Positions 16,798 to 25,550 of a stretch of DNA of 64,000 nt are shown piece by piece. This DNA is from Alkalihalobacillus sp. BA299 (GTDB taxonomy: Bacteria > Bacillota > Bacilli > Bacillales > Bacillaceae_F). Both the position numbers and the translations under genes were made by a program. The stretch is from positions 43,018 to 107,017 of the forward strand of contig NZ_JAFLJM010000018.1 in assembly GCF_017745675.1 (NCBI RefSeq). Direction: 5' to 3'. The notes under the pieces were generated by a model. It saw only the letters and a list, made by a program, of their open reading frames with translations. It was not told where the DNA came from and searched no databases. The first letter of the stretch is position 1; every line of letters starts with the position of its first letter.

Positions 16798-17565
16798 ATG
16801 AAACTCATTTCTTGGAATGTAAATGGAATTAGAGCATGTGTGACAAAAGGTTTTTTTGATTATTTTAAAGAAGTAGATGCAGATATTTTTTGTCTTCAAG
16901 AAATAAAGTGTCAAGCAGGACAAATCAAACTTGAATTAGAAGGTTACGATCAGTATTGGAATTATGCACAAAAGAAAGGGTATGCAGGAACGGCAGTATT
17001 TACAAAGAAAAAACCAATATCGGTTTTATACGGGGTAGGAAACAATAGTGATGAAAGAGAAGGACGAATTATTACGTTAGAATTCGATTCTTTTTTTCTC
17101 GTAAATGTATATACTCCGAATTCAAAACGTGACCTTACGAGACTTGAAGAACGACTTAAATGGGAGGATGATCTCAAAGATCACCTAAAAGAGCTCAATG
17201 GGACAAAACCTATCATCTATTGTGGAGATTTAAATGTAGCCCATCAAGAAATTGATTTAAAAAATCCGAAACCGAACTATGGTAATTCTGGATTTACAGA
17301 AGAAGAGCGTCAGAAAATGACGGATTTATTAAAGAGTGGATTTATAGATACGTTCAGACACCTCTATCCTAATCAGCAAGGTGCCTACACGTGGTGGTCT
17401 TATATGAATAAAGTTCGTGAACGTAATATTGGTTGGAGAATTGATTATTTCATCATATCAGAACGATTGCAAAATAAAATAACGGACGCACAAATTCATA
17501 ACCACATTTTAGGTAGTGATCACTGTCCTATATTGTTAGAATTAGATTCTACACTTTTAAATTAG
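16798..17565 (+). CDS. exoA: Exodeoxyribonuclease III / AP endonuclease
   Basis: 255 residues, the size of B. subtilis ExoA. Family landmarks: SWNVNGIRAC at the N terminus, FCLQEIKCQ (metal-binding Glu), GDLNVAHQEIDL near residue 143, WWSYMNKVRERNIGWRIDYF near 201 and GSDHCPI with the catalytic Asp-His near the C terminus. It cleaves the backbone at abasic sites in base-excision repair and can act as a 3' exonuclease. AGAAGGAGA precedes the ATG, and a 21-bp terminator follows. Confidence 0.95.
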   Translation: MKLISWNVNGIRACVTKGFFDYFKEVDADIFCLQEIKCQAGQIKLELEGYDQYWNYAQKKGYAGTAVFTKKKPISVLYGVGNNSDEREGRIITLEFDSFFLVNVYTPNSKRDLTRLEERLKWEDDLKDHLKELNGTKPIIYCGDLNVAHQEIDLKNPKPNYGNSGFTEEERQKMTDLLKSGFIDTFRHLYPNQQGAYTWWSYMNKVRERNIGWRIDYFIISERLQNKITDAQIHNHILGSDHCPILLELDSTLLN

Positions 17566-17581
17566 TATCTTAAACGTATTA

Positions 17582-17627
17582 AAAATAATAAAACATGTTA
17601 ACTCAAGTTAACATGTTTTATTATTTT
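17582..17627 (+). terminator. Terminator after exoA
   Basis: Perfect 21-bp inverted repeat (17582-17602 / 17607-17627) with a TCAA tetraloop and flanking T/A runs usable in both directions. Confidence 0.9.
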
Positions 17628-17792
17628 AGTCCTATTTTTAAAATTACGAGAAGGTTTTTTAACATCTGTGTTGAATTGAAGTTATGGGAAATTAATAATT
17701 CAAAGCATTATCGCTGTAATTATCAGAATAGTTTTAATCCTTGAATGGTAATACAAACTTACACTTACCTTAAAACAAAAGTTAGCTTTAAC

Positions 17793-17859
17793 GGGCAGGT
17801 ATCTCCTAGCTGGACATAATAAGAAAACTATTAGTCTAAAAGCAGGAGTTGCACTGCCC
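17793..17859 (+). promoter_or_regulatory. Structured leader upstream of the PAS histidine kinase
   Basis: GGGCAG (17793-17798) pairs with CTGCCC (17854-17859), and inside it CTCCT (17803-17807) pairs with AGGAG (17844-17848), extended by GCT/AGC across a bulged base. It ends about 40 bp before the gene. No T run follows, so it is more likely a leader structure than a terminator. Function unknown. The rest of 17628-17901 holds nothing recognisable. Confidence 0.4.
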
Positions 17860-17901
17860 CTTAGTCTGAAAAATAGAGCAAAAAAAGAAAGGAATCAAAA
17901 T

Positions 17902-19284
17902 ATGAACGAGGTTGAACTAAAAGCAAGGAGATTAGATACCTTTATTGATGATTTAAGTGACCCCTTTTTTATTTTAGATGATCATGGTATTTTTACCTAC
18001 TTAAACAAAGAAACAGAACATCTTTTTTTGAAATCCAAACAAATATTGGAAGGAAAAGTGATTTGGGATGAAGTAGAAACGCTTAAAAATACATTATTAT
18101 ATAATCAATTTAAGGAAGTTGTAAACACAGATCGTAGCGCAAGCTTTGAACTTTTATTAAACAAAAGCTGGTATGATGTAAAAATATATTGTTCTAACAA
18201 CCATTACGCTATTCAACTCCATAATATCACCTCACGAAAAAAAGCAATTGAAGAGACGAAACAAAATTATAAATCACTATTTGAATATCATCCTGATGCT
18301 GTTTATTTATTAGATTTAAAAGGAAATTTTATAACGACGAATAAAAGTTTTGAAACCATTTTTGAATTTTCAATAGATGAAGCTTTACAAATGAATTTTG
18401 ATTTAATTGTACATCCTAATGATTTAAGACGTACAATATACCATTTTGAAAATGCTAAAACCGGTATATCGCAAAATTATGAAGTAACAGGAATAACGAA
18501 ATATGGAAAGAATATTCGTGTAAATATTACAAATATCCCTGTCATTGTAAAAGATAACGTCACTGCGGTTTTCGCTATAGCAAAAGATATAAGTGATCAG
18601 GTAGAAGCCCAAAAACTACATATTAAAACCGAAAAATTATCATTAATTGGAGACCTTGCAGCAGGGATTGCTCATGAAATCAATAATCCATTAACTACAA
18701 TCAAGGGTTTCCTTCAATTATGGAAAGAGGGAGCGCTCAATCACACAGACCATTATTCGATAATTGAAAGTGAAATTGATCGCATAACTCTCATCTCTAA
18801 TGAACTATTAACATTAGGAAAGCCAATATCTCAAGAGGTTAAAGTTCATGATATTGCGACGTTTTTACATTCTATATCTACACTACTTCAAAAAGAAGCA
18901 ACTAAGAAAAATATTAGAATAAGCTGTAATATAAAAGAAAAGACATGTTGGGTAAGTTGTAATGAAGCTCAAATTAAACAAGTATTTTTTAATTTAATTG
19001 AAAATGCCATTGATGCTATGGATAACGGTGGAAAAATGAACGTTAATGCATTAGCTACAAATGAGCACGTCTGGGTTGAAATTATTGATGAAGGAAAAGG
19101 TATACCTCCAGAATTATTAAATAAGATTGGAGAACCTTTCTACACAACAAAAGAGAAAGGTACAGGGCTTGGTTTAATGGTATGCTACGGGATTGTTGAA
19201 CAATACAAAGGGGAAATTTTTGTGAACTCAAAACTTGATCATGGAACGACGTTTTCAATTAAATTACCGCTGGCAAAAGCATAA
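17902..19284 (+). CDS. PAS-domain sensor histidine kinase (sporulation-kinase type, orphan)
   Basis: 460 residues with no membrane segment. A first PAS domain at about 10-115 (DPFFILDDHGIFTYLNKE), a second at about 122-240 (YHPDAVYLLDLKGNFITTN, then a PAC-like segment), a HisKA domain with the phospho-accepting His in GIAHEINNPLTT near 257, and an ATPase domain (N box NLIENAIDAM, G boxes DEGKGIPPE and GTGLGLMVC). It resembles KinA/KinE-type cytosolic kinases that feed the Spo0F-Spo0B-Spo0A phosphorelay. No response regulator is adjacent, which fits that reading. The ATG follows AGAAAGGA. The leader is structured (17793-17859). Confidence 0.85.
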   Translation: MNEVELKARRLDTFIDDLSDPFFILDDHGIFTYLNKETEHLFLKSKQILEGKVIWDEVETLKNTLLYNQFKEVVNTDRSASFELLLNKSWYDVKIYCSNNHYAIQLHNITSRKKAIEETKQNYKSLFEYHPDAVYLLDLKGNFITTNKSFETIFEFSIDEALQMNFDLIVHPNDLRRTIYHFENAKTGISQNYEVTGITKYGKNIRVNITNIPVIVKDNVTAVFAIAKDISDQVEAQKLHIKTEKLSLIGDLAAGIAHEINNPLTTIKGFLQLWKEGALNHTDHYSIIESEIDRITLISNELLTLGKPISQEVKVHDIATFLHSISTLLQKEATKKNIRISCNIKEKTCWVSCNEAQIKQVFFNLIENAIDAMDNGGKMNVNALATNEHVWVEIIDEGKGIPPELLNKIGEPFYTTKEKGTGLGLMVCYGIVEQYKGEIFVNSKLDHGTTFSIKLPLAKA

Positions 19285-19446
19285 AAAGGCCAAACTATTT
19301 TATTATAAAAGTAAAATTATTTATCCCTTTTTAACTGGTGCTAAGACTCCCACTTCAACCTATAGATTTGATGCACCCGTATAAAATTACAAAATGAACA
19401 AAAGCTAAAATTGTATTGTACAAATAGTTATCAAGGGAGCATGAAG

Positions 19447-20511
19447 ATGAACAAAAGAAAACAACGTGTCAATCGTATTGTAATCAGCATTACTCTAGTC
19501 ATTACTTTTCTAACTATAGGGTTTCATCCAACAGGTACCGCCTTAGCTTATGAAAGGGTTCCTGAAGCTGGATTAGCTATTAACGGAACAATGGTTGATG
19601 GAATTCATCCTATTCGAATCAATGGGCACTATTACTTACCATTTATTCATATTTCAAAAATTTTAGGTTACAATTATATTATTTTTGTAGATGATACGAT
19701 GACGTATGAAACAACTGATGGTTCGACTACCGTTCGAATGACAATAGGTGGGGCGATGGCGAAAAGAGGCGATGAATACATTAACATTGACGCCCCAAGG
19801 TGGATTAACGAAACAGCCTATATATCATTAGGTGCTGCTGGTGCTTTGTATAATGCATTTTTTTATTTCAAACCAGAGAACGGTTCCATACAAGTTGAAA
19901 AGCCTGCTACAAGATACCGAGTTCAAAAAGGAGACTCCTTATGGGAAATTGCAGAAGCACATCATACTACAGTTAGTGCGTTGAAATCTATAAATAATCT
20001 GCATACTAACATCATCTATAGAGGAGACATCTTAAAACTCACACCCAAAGAACAAGTAAAAGAGACGGAACCTATTCGAGAAAAGGAACCCATTAAAAAG
20101 CGACACACAACAACAGTAGCGCAAGTGAGAACCGGTATTATAGAACAGGCAAAAAAGTATATTGGAGCTGGTTACAAATTCGGTGCAACACTTGACGAAG
20201 CACCTAACTTATTCGATTGTTCTTCATACACTCAATTGGTTTTCCAAGAAAACGGGATCGATATACCTCGAACTTCTAGACAGCAAGCCAGTATGGGCGT
20301 AAGTGTCTTAAATTTTAAGGTTGGAGATTTAATTTTCTTTACAGATCAAGACCTATATTCAGACGGAAGAGTAGGTCACGTAGGAATTTATATGGGGAAT
20401 GGGGATATGATCCATGCCTCTTCATCAAGAGGAGTTCATATCGCTGAAGATTTTATGAACATCGGATATTGGCAACAAAATTACTTATTTGCCAAACGAA
20501 TAATTGAATAA
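19447..20511 (+). CDS. Secreted peptidoglycan hydrolase: stalk-like domain, LysM, NlpC/P60
   Basis: 354 residues. A signal peptide of about 33 residues (RIVISITLVITFLTIG, cleavage after TALA) is followed by a copper-amine-oxidase-N-like stalk domain (about 38-125), a LysM domain (about 157-202, RYRVQKGDSLWEIAEAH), a charged linker, and NlpC/P60 (about 230-354). The catalytic Cys is in FDCSSYTQ, the His in VGHVGIYMG and a third residue in MIHASS. It should cut gamma-D-Glu-mDAP bonds in wall peptides. ATG 19447 lies seven bases after AAGGGAG; earlier starts are too close or unsupported. Monocistronic. Confidence 0.9.
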   Translation: MNKRKQRVNRIVISITLVITFLTIGFHPTGTALAYERVPEAGLAINGTMVDGIHPIRINGHYYLPFIHISKILGYNYIIFVDDTMTYETTDGSTTVRMTIGGAMAKRGDEYINIDAPRWINETAYISLGAAGALYNAFFYFKPENGSIQVEKPATRYRVQKGDSLWEIAEAHHTTVSALKSINNLHTNIIYRGDILKLTPKEQVKETEPIREKEPIKKRHTTTVAQVRTGIIEQAKKYIGAGYKFGATLDEAPNLFDCSSYTQLVFQENGIDIPRTSRQQASMGVSVLNFKVGDLIFFTDQDLYSDGRVGHVGIYMGNGDMIHASSSRGVHIAEDFMNIGYWQQNYLFAKRIIE

Positions 20512-20521
20512 ATACGAGAAT

Positions 20522-20554
20522 AATCGGCTGTTACAATCCCAATGTCAGCCGATT
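20522..20554 (+). terminator. Terminator after the NlpC/P60 gene
   Basis: AATCGGCTG (20522-20530) pairs with CAGCCGATT (20546-20554), followed by a T-rich run. Confidence 0.88.
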
Positions 20555-20669
20555 TTCTTATTTTAAAGAAATTACAAAAAATTATAAAAACACTGTTGAC
20601 TTCTCGATTAACTGTTATATAATAATAATCAAATAAATAATTGTTGTAATACAGAAAGGGGAATTTACT

Positions 20670-20810
20670 ATGAGTAGAAAAGAACGTGAAAATATGATCC
20701 GCTATATTGAAATGGTTAGAGGAATGGAAAAACATACGTTGTCACATATGACAGATCAAGATATTGAACATATTTATGAAACTACTTATATGTATCACGA
20801 AAACGAATAG
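20670..20810 (+). CDS. BH0509-type small protein, 46 aa
   Basis: Short gene with AAAGGGG about nine bases before the ATG. The product begins MSRKERENMIRYIEMVRGME and carries LSHMTDQDIEHIYETTY, the pattern I know from the BH0509 family of short proteins in alkaliphilic and other bacilli. Charged and helical, no known function. It has its own terminator downstream, which supports an independent small transcript. Confidence 0.75.
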   Translation: MSRKERENMIRYIEMVRGMEKHTLSHMTDQDIEHIYETTYMYHENE

Positions 20811-20828
20811 AATACTTGGTTAACAAAG

Positions 20829-20895
20829 AGGCGACTCATAGCTGTATGTGCTCCTTATTCTTACACATGAAGCCACGCTTTGAGTCGACCTTTTT
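20829..20895 (+). terminator. Terminator after the BH0509-type gene
   Basis: Imperfect stem AGGCGACTCA (20829-20838) with TGAGTCGACCT (20881-20891), followed by TTTTT. It sits between convergent genes. Confidence 0.75.
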
Positions 20896-20903
20896 GAACC
20901 TAT

Positions 20904-22052
20904 TTAATCACGTTTACGAAGCTGTTTTAATGAATAAAACGTTCCTCTCCAAACAATACCACCACGAATCGTTGTGAGGAGAGTTGCCCGAATGATACAG
21001 TAAATGAAAAGCATCGTTGATATTGGAAAAACAAAAAAATATCGTAATGCATTTTTAGACATCATATTAGCAGTTTGTTTATACACTAAATACAGTAGCA
21101 AAATAGAGAATATATACCAAATACGTGTTGGCCCTTCCAAAAGAATAATCGCTAGAAAGGGGAACAACTGAGAAATAAAGAGTCCAGAGACCGCAACCAA
21201 AACCATACTATAGCGAAAGTCCAAGCCCGCAAATGTATTTTTCTCAAGGCCAATCAATGCTTCTTTTAAAGTCGTGTACCATTCCACCTCTAAATACTCC
21301 AATGCAGAAACAAGCCGTTGTTTTTTTCCCGTATTTTTTATTTGAATACCGAGCATTAAATCATCATCAGGCCGTTCTCGGATTGTAGCATGTGTTCCAA
21401 TCTCTTCATAAGCATTTCTTTTTAAGAAGTTAAAAGCTCCAATCCCAATTGCCACTTTACTTTTATCATCATTTGCTTTCCAAGGTCGTTTATAATACGA
21501 AAATCCGAAAAGAAAAAACGTCACAAAGGCTTTTGTCCAAAAACGCTTAACATTCATATTAGGGGCAAGTGTCAAATGGTCCACATTGTTTGTCCTCATA
21601 TAAAAAAGCGCTTTTTCTACGGTGTCTTCTTTAAAGTAAACATCTGCATCCGTAAAAAGTATATATTCTCCTTTGGATGATAAATATCCCTTAAATAATG
21701 CATGGTTTTTGCCAAGCCAACCTTCATCTAATTCCTCGATATGAATTACACGAATACGCTCATCTTCATCTCTTATTTCATTTATTAAATCACCTGTTCT
21801 ATCAGAAGATCGGTCATTTACAACAATCCATTCGATGTTCTTATAGGTTTGTTGAAGTTGACTACGAAGGCTTCCTCCAATATTTTTTTCTTCATTTCGA
21901 GCTGCAACGACAATAGAAACAAGCGGGGGATCATTCCAAAAATAGTGATCCATTTTTACATCTTCAAGTTTTTCAAGTCTCCGCATTCCAATGGTTGCAT
22001 CGACTAGTACTACAAACCAAAAAAAGCAAGTGATTATAGCAAGAAAAAGCAC
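20904..22052 (-). CDS. Membrane-bound family 2 glycosyltransferase
   Basis: 382 residues. One N-terminal membrane segment (FLAIITCFFWFVVLVDA) precedes a GT-A catalytic domain of about 230 residues: SIVVAARNEEKNIGG, VNDRSSDRTGDL, then the metal-binding DXD as TDADVYF, and a later RPDDDLMLG acceptor-site acidic cluster. Three or four membrane segments follow. The layout matches the CrtQ/hopanoid-associated and YkcC-like glycosyltransferases that act on lipid acceptors. The substrate cannot be told from sequence, and the neighbours give no hint. Confidence 0.85.
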   Translation of the reverse strand: MLFLAIITCFFWFVVLVDATIGMRRLEKLEDVKMDHYFWNDPPLVSIVVAARNEEKNIGGSLRSQLQQTYKNIEWIVVNDRSSDRTGDLINEIRDEDERIRVIHIEELDEGWLGKNHALFKGYLSSKGEYILFTDADVYFKEDTVEKALFYMRTNNVDHLTLAPNMNVKRFWTKAFVTFFLFGFSYYKRPWKANDDKSKVAIGIGAFNFLKRNAYEEIGTHATIRERPDDDLMLGIQIKNTGKKQRLVSALEYLEVEWYTTLKEALIGLEKNTFAGLDFRYSMVLVAVSGLFISQLFPFLAIILLEGPTRIWYIFSILLLYLVYKQTANMMSKNALRYFFVFPISTMLFIYCIIRATLLTTIRGGIVWRGTFYSLKQLRKRD

Positions 22053-22176
22053 CTTTCTTCACCACTTTTAATTTCATTTATTCTTTTATTATACGTAATA
22101 ATGTTCTTATTGCCATTTTTTAAGCAACAAGCAATTAGAAAAAAACTTATAAATAAAAATTGCAGACTGAAAATTT

Positions 22177-22187
22177 CGGATACCGAG
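22177..22187. promoter_or_regulatory. Short palindrome upstream of the 22.3-kb operon
   Basis: TCGG-ATA-CCGA, an 11-bp imperfect-spaced palindrome resembling the site before the iclR gene (27866-27878) in its TCGG/CCGA half-sites. Weak candidate operator. Confidence 0.25.
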
Positions 22188-22297
22188 ATAATCAATCGTA
22201 ATAAAAAATTTGTAAATTAATTTCACAAAATCCCACTATGCAGGAAAACATTCTATATTTTATTATCTGAATATTCCATACTTATGTGGGGGTTGCC

Positions 22298-22314
22298 CCT
22301 AATATTTCATTAGG
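22298..22314 (+). promoter_or_regulatory. Hairpin that could cover the ribosome binding site of the HbpS-like gene
   Basis: CCTAAT (22298-22303) and ATTAGG (22309-22314) form a perfect 6-bp hairpin with a 5-nt loop. The right arm contains the AGG of the probable ribosome site AGGATGGTG. A GGGG/CCCC repeat lies just upstream and could compete. Translational control is possible. Confidence 0.35.
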
Positions 22315-22328
22315 ATGGTGAAGTGATA

Positions 22329-22754
22329 ATGAGTAAATTGACATTAGAATTAGCTAAGCAAATCGTAGAAGGTGCGGAAAAAGAATCAAAGAACCTAGGG
22401 GTAGCAATGGTCATTTCTATCGTTGATGAAGGGGGAAATCTAATTCTTTCTCATCGAATGGACGATGCATGGATCGCTAGTATCGATATTGCATTTAACA
22501 AAGCATGGACGTCTGTTGCATTAAAAACAGCTACTGAAAACTTAGCTGCAGCAACTGTACCTAATGCCGAACTTCACGGTTTAACTACGACAAACAATGG
22601 AAAACTTGTCGTTTTTGGTGGAGGTATCCCTTTAGTAAAAGATAATAAAGTCATTGGAGCAGTCGGTGTTAGTGGAAGTTCAGTGTCTAACGATATTCAA
22701 GTCGCTCAAGCTGCCGTAAAGGTATTTGAAGAAGTGAATTCCGTGATAGCTTAA
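22329..22754 (+). CDS. GlcG/HbpS family protein
   Basis: 141 residues. The family pattern is clear: VAMVISIVDEGGNLILSHRM, ASIDIAFNKAWTSVAL, and the glycine-rich end VVFGGGIPLVKDNKVIGAVG followed by GSSVSNDIQVAQAA. Members include the haem-degrading HbpS of Streptomyces and GlcG-type proteins found in many catabolic operons, usually with unclear roles. A GTG at 22323 is possible, but ATG 22329 sits better behind AGGATGGTG. A terminator-like hairpin separates it from the next genes, so it may be the highly expressed first gene of an attenuated operon. Confidence 0.82.
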   Translation: MSKLTLELAKQIVEGAEKESKNLGVAMVISIVDEGGNLILSHRMDDAWIASIDIAFNKAWTSVALKTATENLAAATVPNAELHGLTTTNNGKLVVFGGGIPLVKDNKVIGAVGVSGSSVSNDIQVAQAAVKVFEEVNSVIA

Positions 22755-22775
22755 TTGTCAGCTATATTACTTAAG

Positions 22776-22809
22776 GTAGGACCGAATTCAACCTCGGTTC
22801 TACTTTTTT
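22776..22809 (+). terminator. Terminator or attenuator after the HbpS-like gene
   Basis: GTAGGACCGA (22776-22785) pairs with TCGGTTCTAC (22794-22803) with one G-U pair, followed by six T residues. The same-strand gene set continues about 180 bp later. Confidence 0.85.
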
Positions 22810-22983
22810 ATTTTAGAGTTTTCATTATTTTGTAAAGTTATCTCTCATAGAAAAACAAAAATTAAGGGTTTTTTCCCATATGATGGTATGTTGCAATATT
22901 TTTACGTTAAAGAATGTGTAATTATTAGTTTATCAAAGCTAACTAATATGGTTAGTGTTGAAATAAGAGAGAGGAGTGGTAGA

Positions 22984-23700
22984 TTGAACCATGCGCTAGA
23001 ATCACTGCATCAGAAAAAACAAAAAACAAAGGTGATTGACTTTACCCGTCCGCTTGAAGATGGAATGCCGATTTATCCAGGTGAACCTGAAGTTTCAATT
23101 GAGTATCAGCAAGTCGGACCATACGCTACGGTTGCTTTATCATTAAGCAGTCATTCTGGTACAAGCGCTGATACACCAAAGCATGTCTTTTCTGGTGGAG
23201 CAACGTTAGACTCTTATCCGATAGAAAAGTGGATTTCTCATGGAGGGATTATCTATTTCGATCAATTGACCTCTCAACAAGTGATTGACCAGACATTATT
23301 AGAAGGTTTACTGTCTGACATAACATTACACGGTAGTTTTTTATTCATTCGAACTGGGTGGGAACATTATTGGGGGACGAAAGAATATTTCTATCATCCT
23401 TCTTTAAGTGAAGATGCTGCGAGCTGGTTAGTTGAAAAAGGTGTTGCTCTCGTTGGGATCGACGCTCCTAATACAGATGCATCGTTAGGTGATGCCGATG
23501 AAGTTCATAAGATTTTACTAGAAAATAATGTTCTTGTTGTTGAGAACTTAGTCGGTTTTAACCAACTGCAACCCACGAATGATAGTGCTTATATTGCGTT
23601 AGATGAAATTTTCGTCATCCCCCTTTCCATAGCTGGAGGAGACGGTGCGCCCGTACGAGCGTTTGCAAGAATAAGAGATGCCGAATTTGACATGAACTAA
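22984..23700 (+). CDS. Cyclase family protein (kynurenine formamidase-like metal-dependent hydrolase)
   Basis: 238 residues from TTG 22984, set by AGAGAGGAG; a longer frame from 22888 has no ribosome site. Starts VIDFTRPLEDGMPIYPGEPE, typical of the cyclase family (KynB, isatin hydrolase). The metal signature, normally HXGTHXDXPXH, here reads HSGTSADTPKH at about residues 57-67: the second His is Ser. IDAPNTDASLGDADEVHKIL near 160 matches the family's second conserved block. Relatives hydrolyse amide bonds in formamides or lactams. The altered ligand may change metal or activity. It heads a set with a flavoprotein and a cupin. Confidence 0.82.
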   Translation: MNHALESLHQKKQKTKVIDFTRPLEDGMPIYPGEPEVSIEYQQVGPYATVALSLSSHSGTSADTPKHVFSGGATLDSYPIEKWISHGGIIYFDQLTSQQVIDQTLLEGLLSDITLHGSFLFIRTGWEHYWGTKEYFYHPSLSEDAASWLVEKGVALVGIDAPNTDASLGDADEVHKILLENNVLVVENLVGFNQLQPTNDSAYIALDEIFVIPLSIAGGDGAPVRAFARIRDAEFDMN

Positions 23701-23741
23701 TTTTCTAGTATAAACACCAATAATGTAAAGGACGTGAGTGA

Positions 23742-24992
23742 ATGAGTTTTACTAAAGAAATGGTTGACGAAGGTGTAATGAAAGTGCCCGAATGGTGGCT
23801 TTGCCCACCTGGGCTAGAAGAGTTTCGAAAAAAAGCCCACCAAGTAGGAAGAGATGTATTATTAATACATTCTATGACTGTCGATGAACAGAAAATGTTC
23901 CCAAAAGAAAGTTTAAAAGCGATGGCTGAGGCAGGCTTTGGTGCGTTACCACTTCCGAAAGAATATGGTGGACTCGGTGCAGGCTATAAAGGCTTTGCAG
24001 TTGCCGCAGAAACGTTCGCTCAATACTGTGCATCCGCTACGATGGTTTGGGTAATGCATACTGTTGCTGTTCAAGCAATGTTTACGATTGGTACTGAAGA
24101 ACAACGAAATCGATTCATTCCTGGTGTACTAAAAGGTGATATTGGTGCACTGGCATTTAGTGAGCCAGCAACTGGAAGTCACTTCTGGAACGTTGTAAGT
24201 GAAGCTCCTAAATTAGATGGTGGATATTTATTAGATGCCCATAAATCGTGGGTCACGAGTGGCGGGGAGGCCGATTGGTATATCGTTTGTACAAATTATC
24301 CTGATCCAACACCTGATAAAGGTGATACGCTCATGTTTGTGATCGTACCAAAAGACGCTGAAGGTATAGAGTCATTTCCATTCTCTGCGATGGGTTTAAG
24401 AGGAAATTCAAGTGGTCCAATGAAGTTTAATCACATTTTTATTCCAACTGAAAATCGACTTGGAACTGAAGGAGGGATGAATCAATACAACGACCAAATT
24501 ATTGATCCATTATTTTTACTAGGAACTTCTGGTTGTTGGATTGGTGTTGCACAAGGGGCTTTAAATGAAGCAATTGAAGGGGCGAAGATGAAAGTTCATA
24601 AAGATACAGGGAAATCGGTATCAGGCTACCAAGTTATTCGCCACGAAATTGCGAAAGCACAAATCATTATTGATAGTGCGAGAAGTATGCTGTTTCGGGT
24701 AGCTGAAGCGATGGATAAAGCAATTAGTGAAGGAAAAACATTAGATGAATGCTTATATACATTATGGCAATTGAAGACTTATGCCGCTGACATCGTGATC
24801 CAAGTGACGAATATGGCGTTACAAATTTCAGGTGGTAGGGGGTATTTGACAGGTCGAATCGAAAAATTTGTTCGCGATGGGCGTGCCGGTGCATTAATGG
24901 GACCAACCAACGAAATCTTACGAGAGTGGATTGGAAAATCGTTGATTGGTGTACCGTGGTTTGAGACTTGGGATTATCGCCAAGCGAAATAA
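23742..24992 (+). CDS. Acyl-CoA-dehydrogenase-fold flavoprotein lacking the usual catalytic Glu
   Basis: 416 residues with the full fold: N-terminal helical domain, FSEPATGSHFWNV in the middle beta domain where flavin binds, and a C-terminal helical domain ending GGRGYLTGRIEKFVRDGRAG. At the place where MCAD-type enzymes have YEGT (catalytic Glu), this protein reads LMGPTNEILREWIG, with Gly at the Glu position. Flavin monooxygenases of this fold (DszC, HpaH types) also lack that Glu. So it may be a monooxygenase or a dehydrogenase with a displaced base. It sits 41 bp after the cyclase and 67 bp before a cupin. Confidence 0.8.
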   Translation: MSFTKEMVDEGVMKVPEWWLCPPGLEEFRKKAHQVGRDVLLIHSMTVDEQKMFPKESLKAMAEAGFGALPLPKEYGGLGAGYKGFAVAAETFAQYCASATMVWVMHTVAVQAMFTIGTEEQRNRFIPGVLKGDIGALAFSEPATGSHFWNVVSEAPKLDGGYLLDAHKSWVTSGGEADWYIVCTNYPDPTPDKGDTLMFVIVPKDAEGIESFPFSAMGLRGNSSGPMKFNHIFIPTENRLGTEGGMNQYNDQIIDPLFLLGTSGCWIGVAQGALNEAIEGAKMKVHKDTGKSVSGYQVIRHEIAKAQIIIDSARSMLFRVAEAMDKAISEGKTLDECLYTLWQLKTYAADIVIQVTNMALQISGGRGYLTGRIEKFVRDGRAGALMGPTNEILREWIGKSLIGVPWFETWDYRQAK

Positions 24993-25059
24993 TTTGAGAT
25001 CAGTGAGGTAAGTACGACAAATAATATCTGAATATTTAAAATATTAGGAGGGATGTAAG

Positions 25060-25467
25060 ATGAGCGTAAAAAACAAAGTGGAGTATAATTTCATTAGTCA
25101 AAAACCAGGAATGCAACTAATTAAAAAAGGATCACCAGAAATGAAAGAATTAAATGGATTACTCGGAATTCCGGCATTAAAAAGTCAAATTATGGATGTT
25201 CCTGTCACCGATAAATTAGATGCACTTTCAATGGGCCGTTTTGCCATGCAACCATCAGAAGACTTCGAATTCGAATATACGTTTTTAGAAATCAAAATCG
25301 TTATCAGTGGAAAAATTATCGTTCGAGATGACCAGGGAGTAAAGTATGTAGCCGAACCTGGCGATGTATATATCTTCACTCCTACAACAACTGTTGTATT
25401 TGATGGAGAAAGTGACGGTGAAGCCGTCTATGTCGGCCATCGCTTCCCAGAACCAGCCTTTATGTAA
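25060..25467 (+). CDS. EutQ-like cupin protein
   Basis: 135 residues. Single cupin barrel: FEFEYTFLEIKIVISGKIIV and the second half AEPGDVYIFTPTTTVVFDG. The pattern (FLEIK...VISGK, PGDV.IF.P) resembles the EutQ group found in ethanolamine and choline/amine utilisation. The usual metal-binding His pair is not evident; Glu residues stand in the first motif. AGGAGGG precedes the ATG. It probably binds or modifies a small amine-derived substrate of the operon; that is inference from context. Confidence 0.72.
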   Translation: MSVKNKVEYNFISQKPGMQLIKKGSPEMKELNGLLGIPALKSQIMDVPVTDKLDALSMGRFAMQPSEDFEFEYTFLEIKIVISGKIIVRDDQGVKYVAEPGDVYIFTPTTTVVFDGESDGEAVYVGHRFPEPAFM

Positions 25468-25487
25468 TTAGCGCGCAAAAAGCAAAG

Positions 25488-25521
25488 GTCAGGCACCTTT
25501 AATTCATTAAAGGTGCCTGAC
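25488..25521 (+). terminator. Perfect 15-bp hairpin after the cupin gene
   Basis: GTCAGGCACCTTTAA (25488-25502) and its exact complement (25507-25521) with a TTCA loop. No T run follows, so it may be a dispersed palindromic repeat (the GGTGCCTGAC core is frequent in bacilli) serving as a weak terminator. Confidence 0.65.
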
Positions 25522-25550
25522 ACCATCTACACTTTATAGGGGTGAAAGGT

